Notes: generated by a model from the letters alone, not told the origin. Shown: positions 22,431 to 33,999, numbered from the stretch's first letter. The stretch is DNA of 64,000 nucleotides from Megascapheus bottae (GCA_024803745.1 JANJXV010000049.1:2431001-2495000); one strand, 5' to 3'. A program made the numbers and translations.

Positions 22431-22650
22431 GGTAAATATTAGGGTTACGACAAGGGTAAGGGTTAGTGGTAGGGTTAGGGTTAGGTTATAGGGTTAGAGT
22501 AAGGGTTATGGTTAGGGGTTAGCGTTAGGGTTAGGGTTAGGGTTAGGGTAAGGGTTAGGGTTAGGGGTTAGGGTTAGTGTAAGGGTTGGTTAAGAGTTAG
22601 GGTTAGGTTTGGTGTTATGGTTAGGATAAGGGATAGGGTTAGGTTTAGGG
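22430..22650 (+). repeat. Segment shared with 30,420-30,600
   Basis: GGGGTTAGCGTTAGGG at 22,515 and 30,470 is followed in both by the same run of hexamers, then AGTGTAAGGG, TTGGTTAAGAG (CTGGTTAAGAG at 30,541) and TTATGGTTAGGATAAGG. The offset is about 7955. The rare words AAATATTAGGGTTACGACAA sit just upstream, at 22,437. Confidence 0.65.
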
Positions 22651-23079
22651 TAATGTTTAGGGTTAGGGTTAGGGTTAGGGTAAGTGTTAGGGTTAGGATT
22701 AGGGTTAGGGTTACGGTAAGGGTTAGGGTTAGGTTTAGGGTTAGGGTTAGATTAAGGGTAAGGGTTAGGGTGAGGGTTACGGTTAGGGTTAGGGTTAGGG
22801 TTAGGGTAAGGGTAAGGGTTAGGGTTAGGGTTAGGGTTAGGTTTAGGGTTAGAGTTAGGGTTAGGTTTAGGGTTAGGGTAAGGGTAAGGGTTAAGGTTAG
22901 GATTAGGGTTAAGGTAAGGTTTAGGGTTAGGGTTAGGTTTACGTTTAGCGTTAAGGTTGGGTAAGGGTAAGGTTTAGGGTTAGGGTTAGGGTTAGGTTCA
23001 GTTTTGGGGTTAAAGTTAGGGTTAGGGTTAGGGTTAGGGTTAAGGTTAGGGTTAGGGTTAGGGTTAGGGTAAGGGTTAG

Positions 23080-23450
23080 GGTTAGGGTTAGGTTTATGTT
23101 AAGGGTTAGGGTTAGTGTTAGGGTTAGAGTTAGGGTTAGAGTTAGGGTTAGGGTTAGGTAAAGTGTAAGGGATAGGGTGAGGTTTAGGGTTAGGGTTACG
23201 GTCAGGGTAAGGGTTAAGGTTAGGGGTTAGGGTTAGCTTTAGGGTAAGGGTTATGGTTAGTGTTAGGGTTAGGGTTGGGGAAGGGTTACGTTTAGGGTTA
23301 GGTTTAGGGTAAGGGTTAGGGTTAGGGTTACGTTTATGTTAAGGGTAAATGTTAGGGTTAGGGTTAGAGTTAGGGTTAGGATTAGGGTTAGGGTTAGGGT
23401 AAAGGTTAGGGTTAGGGTTAGGGTAAGCGTAAGGGTTAGAGTTAGGGTTA
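23080..23450 (+). repeat. Segment shared with 37,500-37,870, copy 1
   Basis: TTAGGTAAAGTGTAAGGG, then GGGTGAGGTTTAGGG, TTACGGTCAGGGTAAGGG, TTAAGGTTAGGGG, GGGTTGGGGAAGGG and GTTAAGGGTAAATGTTA occur in the same order in both places; GGTCAGGGTAAGGG lies at about 23,199 and 37,617. The offset is about 14.42 kb. Confidence 0.78.
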
Positions 23451-24050
23451 GGGTTAGATTTAGTTTTTGGGTTAAGGTTAGCGTTAGGGTAAGTGTTAGG
23501 GTAAGGGTTAGGGTTAGGGATTTGGGTTAGTGTTAGGGTTGCTTAAGGGTTAGGGTTAGGGTTAGGGTTAGGATAAGGGTTAGGGTTAGGGTTAGGGTAG
23601 AGGTTAGTGTTAGGGTTAGGGTTAGGGTTAGGGTTAGGGTTAGGGTAAGGGTTAGGGTTAGGGTTAGGGTTAGGGTAAGGGTTAAGGTAATGTTAAGTGT
23701 TAGGGTTAGGGTTAGGGTTAGGACAAGGGTATGTGTTAGGGTTAGGTTTAGGGTTAGGGTTTAGGGTTGGGGTTAGGGTTAGGGATAAGCGATAGGGTGA
23801 GGGTTAGTGTGAGGGTTAGTGTTAGGGATAGGGTAAGGATTAGGGTTAGGGTTTTGGGTTAGTGTTTGGGTTGGTTATGGGTTAGGGTTAGTGTTAGGTT
23901 TAGGGTTAGGATAAGGGTTAGGTTTAGGGTTAGGGTTAGGGTTAGTTTTAGGTTTAGGGTTAGGGTTAGGGTTAGGGTTAGGGTAAGGGTAAGGGTTAGG
24001 GTTAAGATTAGGGTTAAGGTTAGGTTTAGGGTGAGGGTTAGCGTAGGGGT
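23450..24050 (+). repeat. TTGGTTAAGG-box segment, copy 2
   Basis: Partner of 20,690-21,300 at +2753. This copy reads TTGCTTAAGGG at 23,541 where copy 1 reads TTGGTTAAGGG, and contains a further TTGGTTATGGG at 23,870. It leads directly into the second family B block. Confidence 0.72.
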
Positions 24051-24109
24051 TAGGATAAGGGTAAGCGTTAGGGTTAGGGTTAGGATAAGGGTAAGGGTTG
24101 GGGTTAGGG

Positions 24110-26400
24110 TTAGGGGTAGGGGTAGGGGTTAGGGTTAGGGTTAGTGTTAGGGGTTAGGGTTAGGTTTAGGTTTAGGTTTAGGGTTAGGGTTAGGGTTACG
24201 GTACGGTTAAGGGTTAGGGTTAAGGTTAGGGTTAGGGTTAGGTTTCGGGTTAGGGTTAGGGTTAGGGTTAGGGTTAGGGTTAGGGTTAGGGTAAGCTTAA
24301 GGGTTAAGGTTAGGGTTAGGTTTAGGGTTAGGGTAAGGTTTAGGGTAAGGGTAAGGGTTAGGGTTACGGTTAGGGTTTGGGTTAGGGTAAGGGTTAGGGT
24401 TAGGGTTAGGGTATGCGTAAGGGTTAGGGTTAGGGTTAGGGTTAGGGTTAGGGTAAGGGTTAGGGTTAGGGTTAGGATTAGGGTTAGGTTTAGGGTAAGG
24501 GTTAGGTTTAGGGTTAGGATTAGGTATAGGGTTAGAGTTAGGGTTAGGTTTAGTGTTAGGGTTAGGGTAAGGGTTAGCTTTACGGTAAGGGTAAGGGTTA
24601 GGATTATGGTTAGGGTTAGGTTTAGGCTGTGGGTTAGGGTTAGGTTTAGGGTAAGTGTAAGTTTTAGGGTTAGCGTTAGGGTTAGGGTTAGGTTAAGGGT
24701 AAGGGTTAGGGTTATGTTTAGGATTGGGTTTACGGTAATGGTTAGGGTTAGGTTTAGGGAAAGGGTAAGGGTAAGGGTTAGGGTTAGGGTTAGGGTTAGG
24801 GTAAGTATAAGGGTTAGGGTTAGAGTTAGGGTTACGTTTAGGTTTAGGGTTAGGGTAAGGGTAAGGTTTAAGGTTCGGGTTAGGGTAAGGGTTAGGGTTA
24901 GGGTTAGGGTTAAGGTTAGACTTAGGTTTAGGGTTAGGTTAAGGGTAAGGGTTAGGGTGAGGGTTAGGGTTAGGGTTAGTGTCAGGGTAAGGGTTACGGT
25001 TAGGGGTTAGGGTTATGGTTATGGTAAGGGTTAGGGTTAGTGTTAGTGTTAGGGTAAGGGTTAGGGTTAGGATTAGGGTTAGGGTTAGGGTAAGTGTTAG
25101 GTTTAGGGTTAGGATTAGGTATAGGGTTAGAATTAGGGTTAGGTTTATTGTTAGGGTTAGGGTAAGGGTATGTGTTACGGTTATGGTTATGGTTAGGGTT
25201 AGGGTTAGCTTTAGGGTAAGGGTAAGGGTTAGGATTAGGGTTAGGGTTAGGTTTAGGGTGTGGGTTAGGTTAGGTTTAGGGTAAGGGTAAGTTTTAGGGT
25301 TAGCGTTAGGATTAGGGTTAGGTTAAGGTTAAGGATTAGGGTTATGTTTAGGATTGGGTTTAGGGTAATGGTTAGGGTTAGGTTTAGGGTAAGGGTAATG
25401 GTAAGGTTTAGGGTTAGGGTTAGGGTTAGGGTTAGGGTAAGTATAAGGGTTAGGGTTAGAGTTAGGTTTAGGTTTAGGGTTAGGGTTAGGGTAAGGGTAA
25501 GGGTAAGGTTTAAGGTTCGGGTTAGGGTAAGGTTTAGGGTAAGGGTTAGGGTTAGACTTAGGTTTAGGTTTAGGTTAAGGGTAAGGGTTAGGGTGAGGGT
25601 TAGGGTTAGGGTTAGGGTCAGGGTAAGGGTTACGATTAGGGGTTAGGATTAGGGTTATGGTAAGGGTTAGGGTTAGTGTTGTTAGTGTTAGTGTTAGTGT
25701 TAGGGTAAGGGTTAGGGTTAGGGTTAGGGTTAGGGTAAGGGTTTGGGTTAGGGTTACTGTTAGGTTAAGGGTCAGTGTTACGGTTAGAGTTAGAGTTAGG
25801 GTTAGGGTAAGGGTAAGGGTTAGGGTTAGGGTTAGGTTTAGGTTTAGTGCTTGGGTTAAGGTTAGGGTTAGTGTTAGTGTTAGGGTTAGGTTTAGGCTTA
25901 GGGTAAGGGTAAGTGTTAGGGTTAGGGTTAGGCTTAACGTAAGGGTAAGGGTTAGGTTTATGGTTAGGGTTATTGTTAGGGTAAGGGTAAGGGTTAGGTT
26001 TAGGGTTAGGGTTAGGTTTAGTTTTAGGGTTAGGGTAACGGTAAGAGTTAGGGTTAGGGTTAGGTTTAGGGTAAGGGTTAGGGTTAGGGTTAGGGTTAGG
26101 TTAGGGGGTTAGGGTAAGGGTAATTGTTAGAGTTAGGGTTAGGGTTAGGACAAGGGTAAGGGGTAGGGTTAGGGTTAGGGTTAGGGTTTAGGGTTAGAGT
26201 AAGTGTTAGGGTTAGGGGTTAGCGTTAGGGTTAGCGTTAGGGTTAGGGTAATGGTTAGTGTTAGGGTTAGGGTTAGGGTTAGGTTAGGGGGTTAGGGTAA
26301 GGGTAATTGTTAGGGTTAGGTTTAGGGTTATGGTAAGTGTTATGGTTAGGATTAGGGTTAGGGTTACGGTAAGGGTTAGGGTTAGGGTTAGGGTTAGGGT
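24110..26400 (+). repeat. Family B HOR block (second)
   Basis: Opens with the same GGGGTAGGGGTAGGGG word (24,113) and ACGGTACGG (24,198) as the first B block, offset about 10.29 kb. Cores with GGTATAGGGTTAG lie at 24,523 and 25,118. TATGTTTAGGATTGGG lies at about 24,713 and 25,345, TCAGGG boxes at 24,978 and 25,615, and TTACTGTTAGGTTAAGGG at about 25,755. It holds roughly one and a half full B periods. Its end, with GGGGGTTAGGGTAAGGG (26,103) and GACAAGGGTAAGGGG (26,149), is repeated at about 30,372-30,440. Confidence 0.85.
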
Positions 26401-27800
26401 AAGGGTAAAGGTTGAGTTAGGGTTCGGTTTATGGTTAGAGTTAGTGTTAGGGTTAGGGTTAGGGTAAGGGTAAGGGTAAGGGTTAGGGTTAAGGTTAGGG
26501 TTAGGGTTAGGTTTAGGGTTAGGATTAGAGTTAGGGTAAGGGTAAAATTTAGGGTGTGAATTAGGATTAGGGTAAGGGTTAGGGTTAGGGTTAGGTTTAG
26601 GGTTAGGGTTGGGTAAGGGTAAGGTTTAGGGTTAGGGTTAGGGTAGGTTTAGTTTTGGGGTTAAGGTTAGGGTTAGCGTAAGGGTTAGGGTCAGGTTTAG
26701 GGTTAGGTTTATGGTTAGGTTAGGGTTAGGGTTGGGGTTAGGGTAAGGGTATGTGTTAGGGTTAGGGTAGCTTTAGCGTTAGGTAAGGATAAGGGTTAGG
26801 GTTAGGGTTACGGTTAGGGTTAAGGTAAGGGTAAGGTTTAGGGTTAGGATTAGGTTTAGGTTTAGGGTAATAGGGTTAGGTTTAAGGTAATGGTAAAGTT
26901 TAGCGTTAGGGTTAGGGTTAGGGTTAGGGTTAGGGTAACGGTAAGGGTTAGGGTTAGGGTTAGGGTTAGCTTTAGGATTAGGGTAAGAGTAAGTGTTAGG
27001 GTTAGGGTTAGGGTTAGGATTAGGATAAGGGTTAAGGTTAGGGTTACGTTTAGGGTTAGGGTTAGTGTTATGGTTAGTGTTAGGGTTCGGGTTAGGGTTA
27101 GGGTTAGGGTAAGGGTTAGGGTTAGGTTTAGGGTTAGGTAAGGGTAAGGGTTAGAGTTAGGGTTAAGGTTAGGTTTAGGGTTAGGGTAAGGGTAAGGGTA
27201 AGGGTTAGGGTTAAGTTTAGTGTAAGGGTTAGGTCTAGGGTATGGTTAGCCTTAGGGTAAGGGTAAGGATTAATGTTAGGATTAGAGTTAGGGTTAGGGT
27301 AAGTGGTAGGGTTAGTGTAAGGGTAAGGGTAAGGGTTAGGGTTAGCGTTAGGGTTAGGTAAGGGTTAGGGTTAGGGTTAGGGTTAGGGTTAGTGTTAGGG
27401 TTAGGGTTAAGTTTAGGGTTAGGGTAAGGGTTAGGGTTAAGTTTAGTGTAAGGGTTACGTCTAGTGTAGGGTTAGGGTAAGGGTAAGGGTTAATGTTAGG
27501 ATTAGAGTTAGGGTTAGGGTAAGGGTTAGGGTTAGAGTAAGGGTAAGTGTAAGGGTTAGGGTTAGCGTTAGGGTTAGGGTAAGTGTAAGTGTTAGGGTTA
27601 AGTTTAGGGTTAGGGTTGATTTCAGGGTTAGGTTTAGGTTTAGGGTAAGGGTAAGGATTAGGGTTAGGATTAGGGTTAGGGTTCGCTAAGGGTTAGGGTT
27701 AGGTTTATGGTTAGGTTTAGGGTTAGGGTTAGGGTAACGGTAAGTGTTAGGGTTAGGGTTAGGGTTAGGGTTAGGTTAAGGGTTAGTTTAGGGTTAGAGT
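26400..27800 (+). repeat. Mixed segment between B and A blocks
   Basis: Degenerate hexamers with few long-range partners. The part 26,740-27,000 matches 29,490-29,750 at +2763 (GTAGCTTTAGCG at 26,767 and 29,529; AATGGTAAAGTTTAGCG at 26,889 and 29,654). A local pair of GTCTAGGGTATGG-like and GTCTAGTGTAGGG words near 27,232 and 27,469, each followed by TTAATGTTAGGATTAGAG, shows a ~230 bp duplication. The AT-richer words TAAAATTTAGGGTGTGAATT lie at 26,545. Confidence 0.65.
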
Positions 27801-29490
27801 TAGGGTTAGCGTTAGGGTAAGGGTAAGGGTTAGGGTTAGGGTTAGGGTTAAGGTAAGGATAAGGGTTAGGGTTAGGGTTAGGGTTAGGTTTAGGTTAAGG
27901 GTTAGGGTTAGGTTTAGGTTAAGAGTAAGGTTTAGTGTTAGGGTTAGGGATAGGGTTAGGTTAAGGATAAGGGATAGGGTTAGGATTAGGAATAGGTTTA
28001 GGGTAAGAGTTAGGGTTAGGTTTAGGGTATTGTTAAGGGTAAGGTTTAGGGTTAGGGTTAGTGTTAGGGTAAGGGTTAGGGTTAGGGTTAGCGTTAGGGT
28101 TAGGGTTATGGTTAGGGTTAGGGTTAGAGTTAGGGTTAGTGTTAGGTTAAGGGTAAGGTTTAGTGTGAGGGTTAGGGTTAGAGTTAGGTTAAGGGTAACG
28201 GTTAGGGTGAGGGTTATTGTTAGGGTTAGAGTCAGGGTAAGGGTTACGGTTAGGGGTTTGACTTAGGGTTAGGGTTAGGGTAAGGTTTAGGGTTAGTGTT
28301 AGCGTTAGGGTTCGGGTAATGGTTAGGGTTAGGGTTACGGTTAGATTAAGGGTAAGTTTTAGGGTTAGGTTTAGGGTAGGGTTGAGGTGAGGGTAAGGGT
28401 TAGGGGTAGGGTTCTGGTTAGGGTAAGGGTAAGGGTTAGGGATAGGATTAGGGTTAGGGTTCGGTTAAGGGTTAGGGTTAGGGTTAGGGTTAGATTTAGG
28501 GTTAGGGTTAGGATAAGGGTAAGGTTTAGGGTTAGGGTTAGGTTTAGTGTCTGGGTTAAGGTTAGGATTAGGATAAGGTTTAGGGTTACGGTTAGGGTTA
28601 GGGTAAGGGTATGTTTTAGGGTTAGGGTTAGGGTTTGGGTTAGGGTTAGGTTAGGATAAGGGTTAGGGATAGGGTTAGGATTAGGTTTATGGTAAGGGTT
28701 AGGGTTAGGTTTCGGGGAAGGGGAAGGGGAAGGTTTAGGGTTATGGTTAGTGTTAGTTTAGGGTAAGGGTAAGGGTTATGGTTAGGGTTAGGTTTAGGGT
28801 TAGGTTTAGGGTTAGGGTAAGGGTTAGGATTAGGGTTAGGGTTAGGGTAAGTGTTAGGGTTAGGGTTAGGTTTAGGGTTAGGGTAAGGGTTAGGGTTAGG
28901 GTTAATGTTAGGGTTAGGGTTAGAGGTAGGGTTAGGGTTAGGTTAAGTGTAAGGGTTAGGGTGAGGGTTAGGGTTAGGGTTAGGGTAAGTGTTAGGTTTT
29001 GGGTTAGGTTTAGGTTTAGGGTAAGGGTTAGGATTAGGGTTAGGGTTAGGGTTACGGTAAGTGTTAGGGGTAGGGTTAGGTTTAGGGTTAGGGTAAGGGT
29101 TAGGGTTAGGGTTAGGGTTAGGGTAAGGGTAAGGGTTGGGGTCAGGATTAGGGTTAAGTTTAGTGTCAGGGTTAGGGTAACGGTAAGGGTTAGGGTGAAG
29201 GTTAGTTTTAGGGTTAGGTTTAGGGTTAGGGTAAGGATTAGGGTTAGGGTTAGGTTAAGGGTAAGGGTAAGGGTTAGGGTTAGCATTAGGGTTAGGGTTC
29301 GGGTAAGGGTCAGGGTTAGGTTTATAGTTAGGTTTAGGGTCAGGGTTAGGGTAAGGGTAATTGTTAGGGTTAGGGTTAGGGTTAGGTTTAGTGTTGGAGT
29401 TAAGGTTAAGCTTAGGGTAAGTGTTAGGGTTAGGGATAGGTTAGGTTTAGGGTTAGGTTTATGGTTAGCTTAGGGTTAGGATTAGGGTTA
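27800..29490 (+). repeat. Family A unit, copy 1 of a ~2.98 kb spaced pair
   Basis: Pairs with 30,790-32,500. AATAGG/AATCGG words lie at 27,991 and 30,969, the TCAGGG box at 28,229 and 31,201, the rare word GGTTCTGGTTAG at 28,410 and 31,405, and the GGGGAA box at 28,714 and 31,710. The offset stays between about 2970 and 2996. The intervening 29.5-30.8 kb is a patch resembling 25.7-27.0 kb. Confidence 0.8.
28714..28733 (+). other. GGGGAA box (copy 3)
   Basis: The same three GGGGAA words, here preceded by GGTTTC instead of GGTTTA. Same downstream context as the other copies. Confidence 0.6.
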
Positions 29491-30790
29491 GTGTAAGCGT
29501 ATGTATTAGGGTTAGGGTTAGGGTTAGCGTAGCTTTAGCGTTAGGTAAGGGTAAGGGTTAGGGTTAGGGTTACTGTTATGGTTAAGGTAAGGGTAAGGGT
29601 TAGGGTTAGGTTTAGGATTAGTTTTAGGATAAGAGTTAGGGTTAGGTTTAAGATAATGGTAAAGTTTAGCGTTAGGGTTAGGGTTAGGGTTAGGATAAGG
29701 GTAAGGGTTAGGGTTAGGGTTAGAGTTAGGGTTAGGGGTTAGGGTTAGGGTTAGGATTAGGTTAAGGGTTAGGGTTAGTGTTAGGGTTAGATCTAGGATA
29801 AGGGTTAGGTTTAGGGTTATTGTTAGGGTTAGGGAAAGGGTAAGTGTTAGTGTTAGTGTTAGGGTATGGGTTAGGGTTAGGGTTAGAGTTAGGGTAAGGG
29901 TTTGGGTTAGGGTTACTGTTAGGTAAAGGGTACAGTGTTACGGTTAGAGTTAGAGTTAGGGTTAGGGTAAGGGTAAGGGTTAGGGTTAGGGTTATTTTTA
30001 GGGTTAGGGTTAGGGTAAGGGTAAGGGTTAGGGTTAATGTTAGGGTAAGGCTTATGGTTAGGGTTAGGTTTAGGGTTAGGGTTAGGGTAAGGGTAAGGGT
30101 TAGGGTTAGGGTTAGGTTTAGGTTTAGTGCTTGGGTTAATGTTAGGGTTAGGGTTAGTGTTAGGGTTAGGTTTAGGGTTAGGGTAAGGGTAAGTGTTAGG
30201 GTTAGGGTTAGGCTTAAGGTAAGGGTAAGGGTTAGGTTTAGGGTTAGGGTTATTTTTAGGGTAAGGATAAGTTTAGGTTTAGGGTTAGGGTTAGGGTTAG
30301 GTTTAGGGTTAGGGTAATGGTAAGAGTTAGGGTTAGGGTTAGGTTTAGGGTAAGGGTTAGGGTTAGGGTTAGGTTAGGGGGTTAGGGTAAGGGTAATTGT
30401 TAGAGTTAGGGTGAGGGTTAGGACAAGGGTAAGGGGTAGGGTTTAGGGTTAGAGCAAGGGTTAGTGTTAGGGGTTAGCGTTAGGGTTAGGGTTAGGGTTA
30501 GGGTAAGGGTTAGGGTTAGGGGTTAGTGTTAGTGTAAGGGCTGGTTAAGAGTTAGGGTTAGGGTTGGGGTTATGGTTAGGATAAGGTTAGGGTTAGGGTT
30601 AGGGTAATGGTTAGTGTTAGGGTTAGGGTTACGGTAAGTGTTAGGGTTAGGAGTATGGTTAGGGTTATGGTAAGGGTTAGGGTTAGGTATAGTGTTGGAG
30701 TTAAGGTTAGGTTTAGGGTAAGGGTTAGGGTTAGGGTTAGGTTTAGGTTTAGGTTAAGGGTTAGGTTAGGGTTAGAGTTAGGGTTTGCAT
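29490..30790 (+). repeat. B-like patch inserted between two A units
   Basis: 29,490-29,750 matches 26,740-27,000 (+2763). 29,840-30,500 matches about 25,690-26,250 (TTACTGTTAGG at 29,913 and 25,755; GGGGGTTAGGGTAAGGG near 30,375 and 26,103; GACAAGGGTAAGGGG at 30,422 and 26,149), with the offset drifting from 4159 to 4273. 30,420-30,600 also matches 22,430-22,650. The patch is therefore a mosaic of B-associated sequence sitting inside an A block. Confidence 0.72.
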
Positions 30791-33700
30791 TAGAGTAAGG
30801 GTAAGGGTTAGGGTTAGGGTTAGGGTTAAGGTAAGGATAAGGGTTAGGGTTAGGGTTAGGGTTTGGTTTAGGTTAAGGGTTAGGATTAGGTTTAGGTTAA
30901 GGGTAAGATTTAGTGTTAGGGTTAGGGATAGGGTTAGGTTAAGGATAAGGGTTAGGGTTAGGATTAGGAATCGGTTTAGGGTAAGAGTTAGGGTTAGGTT
31001 TAAGGTAATGGTAAGGGTAAGGTTTAGGGTTAGGGTTACGGTAAGGGTTAGGGTTAGGGTTAGCGTTAGGGTTAGGGTTATGGTTAGGGTTAGGGTTAGA
31101 TTTTGGGTTAGGGTTAGGTTAAGGGTAAGGGTTAGGGTGAGGTTTAGGGTTAGAGTTAGGGTAAGGGTAAGGGTTAGGGTGAGGGTTATTGTTAGGGTTA
31201 GAGTCAGGGTAAGGGTTACGGTTAGGGGTTTGGCTTAGGGTTAGGGTTAGGGTAGGTTTAGGGTTACTGTTAGCGTTAGGGTTACGGTTAGGGTTAGGGT
31301 TAGGTTTAGGTAATGGTTAGGGTTAGGGTTAAGGTTAGGTTAAGGGTAAGTGTTAGGGTTAGGTTTAGGGTTAGGGTTAGGGTAAGGGTAAGGGTTAGGG
31401 GTAGGGTTCTGGTTAGAATAAGGGTAAGGGTTAGGGTTAGGATTAGGGTTAGGATTCGGTTAAGGTTTAGGGTTAGGGTTAGGGTTAGATTTAGGGTTAC
31501 TGTTAGGGTAAGGGTAAGGTTTAGGGTTAGGGTTAGGTTTAGTGTTTGGGTTAAGGTTAGGATTAGGATAAGGGTTAGGGTTACAGTTAGGGTTAGGGTA
31601 AGGGTATGTTTTAGGGTTAGGGTTATTTTTTGGGTTAGGGTTAGGTGAAGGATAAGGGTTAGGGATAGGGTTAGGATTAGGTTTAGGGTAAGGGTTAGGG
31701 TTAGGTTTAGGGGAAGGGGAAGGGGAAGGTTTAGTGTTATGGTTAGTGTTAGTTTAGGGTAAGGGTAAGGGTTAGGGTTAGGGTTAGGTTTAGGGTTAGG
31801 TTTAGGGTTAGGTTTAGGGTTAGGGTAAGGGTAAGGGTTTGGGTTAGGGTTAGGTTAAGGGTTAGGTTTAGGGTTAATGTTAGGGTTAGGGTTACAGTTA
31901 GGGTTAGGCTTAGGTTAAGTGTAAGGGTTAGGGTGAGGGTTAGGGTTAGGGTTAGGGTAAGTGTTAGTGTTAGGGTTAGGTTTAGGTTTAGGGTAAGGGT
32001 TAGGATTAGGGTTAGGGTTAGGGTTAGGGTAAGTGTTAGAGTTAGGGTTAGGTTTAGGGTTAGGGTAAGGTTTAGGGTTAGGGTTAGGGTTAGGGTAAGG
32101 GTTATGGTTGGGGTTAGGGTTAGGGTTAAGTTTAGGGTTAGGGTTAGGGTAACGGTAAGGGTTAGGGTTAAGGTTTGTGTTAGGGTTAGGTTTTGGGTTA
32201 GGTTTAGGGTTAGGGTAAGGATTAGGGTTAGGGTTAGGTTTAGGGTAAGGGTAAGGGTTAGGGTTAGGATTAGGGTTAGGGTTCGGGTAAGGGTCAGGGT
32301 TAGGTTTATAGTTAGGTTTAGGGTTAGGGTTAGGGTAAGGGTAATTGTTAGGGTTAGGGTTAGGGTTAGGTTTAGTGTTGGAGTTAAGGTTAGGCTTAGG
32401 GTAAGTGTTAGGGTAAGGGTTAAGGTTAGGTTTAGGGTTAGGTTAAGGGTTAAGTTAGGGTTAGGGTTAGGGTATGGGTATGTGTTAGTGTTAGCGTTAT
32501 GGTTAGGGTTAGGGTTAGCGTTAGGGTAAGGGTAAGGGTTAGGGTTAGGGTTAGGGTTAAGGTAAGGATAAGGGTTAGGTTTAGGGTTAGGTTTAGATTA
32601 AGAGTTAGGGTTAGGTTTAGGGTAAGGTTAAGCTTTAGGGTTAGGGTTAGGGATAGGGTTAGGTTAAGGATTAGGGTTAGGGTTAGGAATAGGTTTAGGG
32701 TAAGGGTTAGGGTTAGGTTTAGGGTAATGTTAAGGGTAAGGTTTAGGCTTAGGGTTAAAGTTAGGGTTAGGGTAAGGGTTAGGGTTAGGGTTAGGTTTAG
32801 GGTTAGGTTTAGGGTTAGGGTAAGGGTAAGGATTAGGGTTTGGTTAGGGTAAGGTTTAGGTTCAGGGTTAGGGTTAGAGTTAGGGTTAGGGTGAGTTTAA
32901 GGGTAAGGTTTATGGTGAGGGTTATTGTTAGGGTTAGGGTCAGGGTAAAGGTTACGTTTAGGGGTTTGGGTTAGGGTTAGGGTTAGGGTAAGGGTTAGGT
33001 TTAGTGTTAGGGTTAGGGTTAGGGTAAGGGTTAGGGTAAGGGTTAGGGTTAGGGTTGGGTAAGTATTAGGGTTAGGATTAGGGAAGGTTTAGGGTCAAGG
33101 TTAGGGTATGTGTTAGGGTTAGGGTTAGGGTTTGGGTAAGGATAAGCGTTAGGGTTAGGTTTAGGGTTAGGGTTAGGTGTTAGGGTAAGGGTTAGGATTA
33201 GGGTTAGGGTTAGGGTAAGTGTTAGGGTTAGGGTTAGGGTTAGGTTTAGGGTTAGGGTTAGGGTAAGTGTAAGGGTTAGGGTTAGGGTTAGGTTTAGGTT
33301 TAGTGTTGGGGTTAAGGTTAGGGTTAGGGTAAGTGTTAGGGTTAGGGTTAGGGTTAGGGTTAGGTTTAGGGTTAGGGTTATGTTTAGGGTAATGGTAAGA
33401 GTTAGGGTTAGGGTTAGGTTTAGGGTAAGGGTTAGGGTTACGGTTAGGGTTATGTTAGGGGTTAGGTTAAGGGTAATTGTTAGGGTTAGGGTTAGGGTTA
33501 GGACAAGGGTTAGGGTTAATGTTAGGGTTAGGGTAGGGGTAAGGGTTAGGGTTATGGTTAGGGTTAAAGTTAGGGTTAGGGTTAGGGTTAGGGGTAGGGT
33601 AAGGGTGAGGGTTAGGGTTAGTGTATAGGTTAGGGTTAGGGTTAAGGTTAGGGTTAGATTTAGGTTTAGGTTTCGGGTAAGGGTTAGGGTTAGGGTTAAG

Positions 33701-33930
33701 GCTAGAGTTAGGTTAAGGGTTAGGGTTAGGGTTATTGTAAGCGTAAGTGTTAGGGTGAGGGTTAGGGTTAGTGTTTGTGCAAGGGTAAGGGTTAGGGTTA
33801 GGGTTAGGGATAAGGTTAGGGTTAGGATTAGGGTTAGGGGTAGCGTTAGGTTTAGGTTTAGGGCTTGGTAAGTGTAAGGGTTAGGTTTAGGGTTACGGTA
33901 GGTTTAGGGAAAGGGTATGGTTTAGGGTTA
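30790..33930 (+). repeat. Family A long unit, copy 3
   Basis: Colinear with window positions 1-2400 at offsets of 31,191 to 31,532, with net indels of about 230 bases between 411 and 1549. It includes the GGGGAA box (31,710), GGGTATGTG (32,476), GATTAGGGAAGG (33,077), GTATAGGTT (33,622), GGCTAGAG (33,700) and GGTAGGTTTAGGGAAAGG (33,897). This is the longest-distance colinear pair I could follow in the window. Confidence 0.8.
31710..31729 (+). other. GGGGAA box (copy 4)
   Basis: The same three GGGGAA words, 2996 bases after copy 3 and 31,299 after copy 1. At the equivalent place in the shorter A units (8418, 9938, near 35,565 and 37,390) the sequence is GGATAAGGGTAAGG-like instead, so the G4 form is specific to one unit subtype. 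Confidence 0.6.
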
Positions 33931-33999
33931 GGGTTAGGGTTAGGGTAAGGATTAGGGTTAGGATTAGGGTTAGGGTAAGGGTTAGGTTTAGGGTTATGG

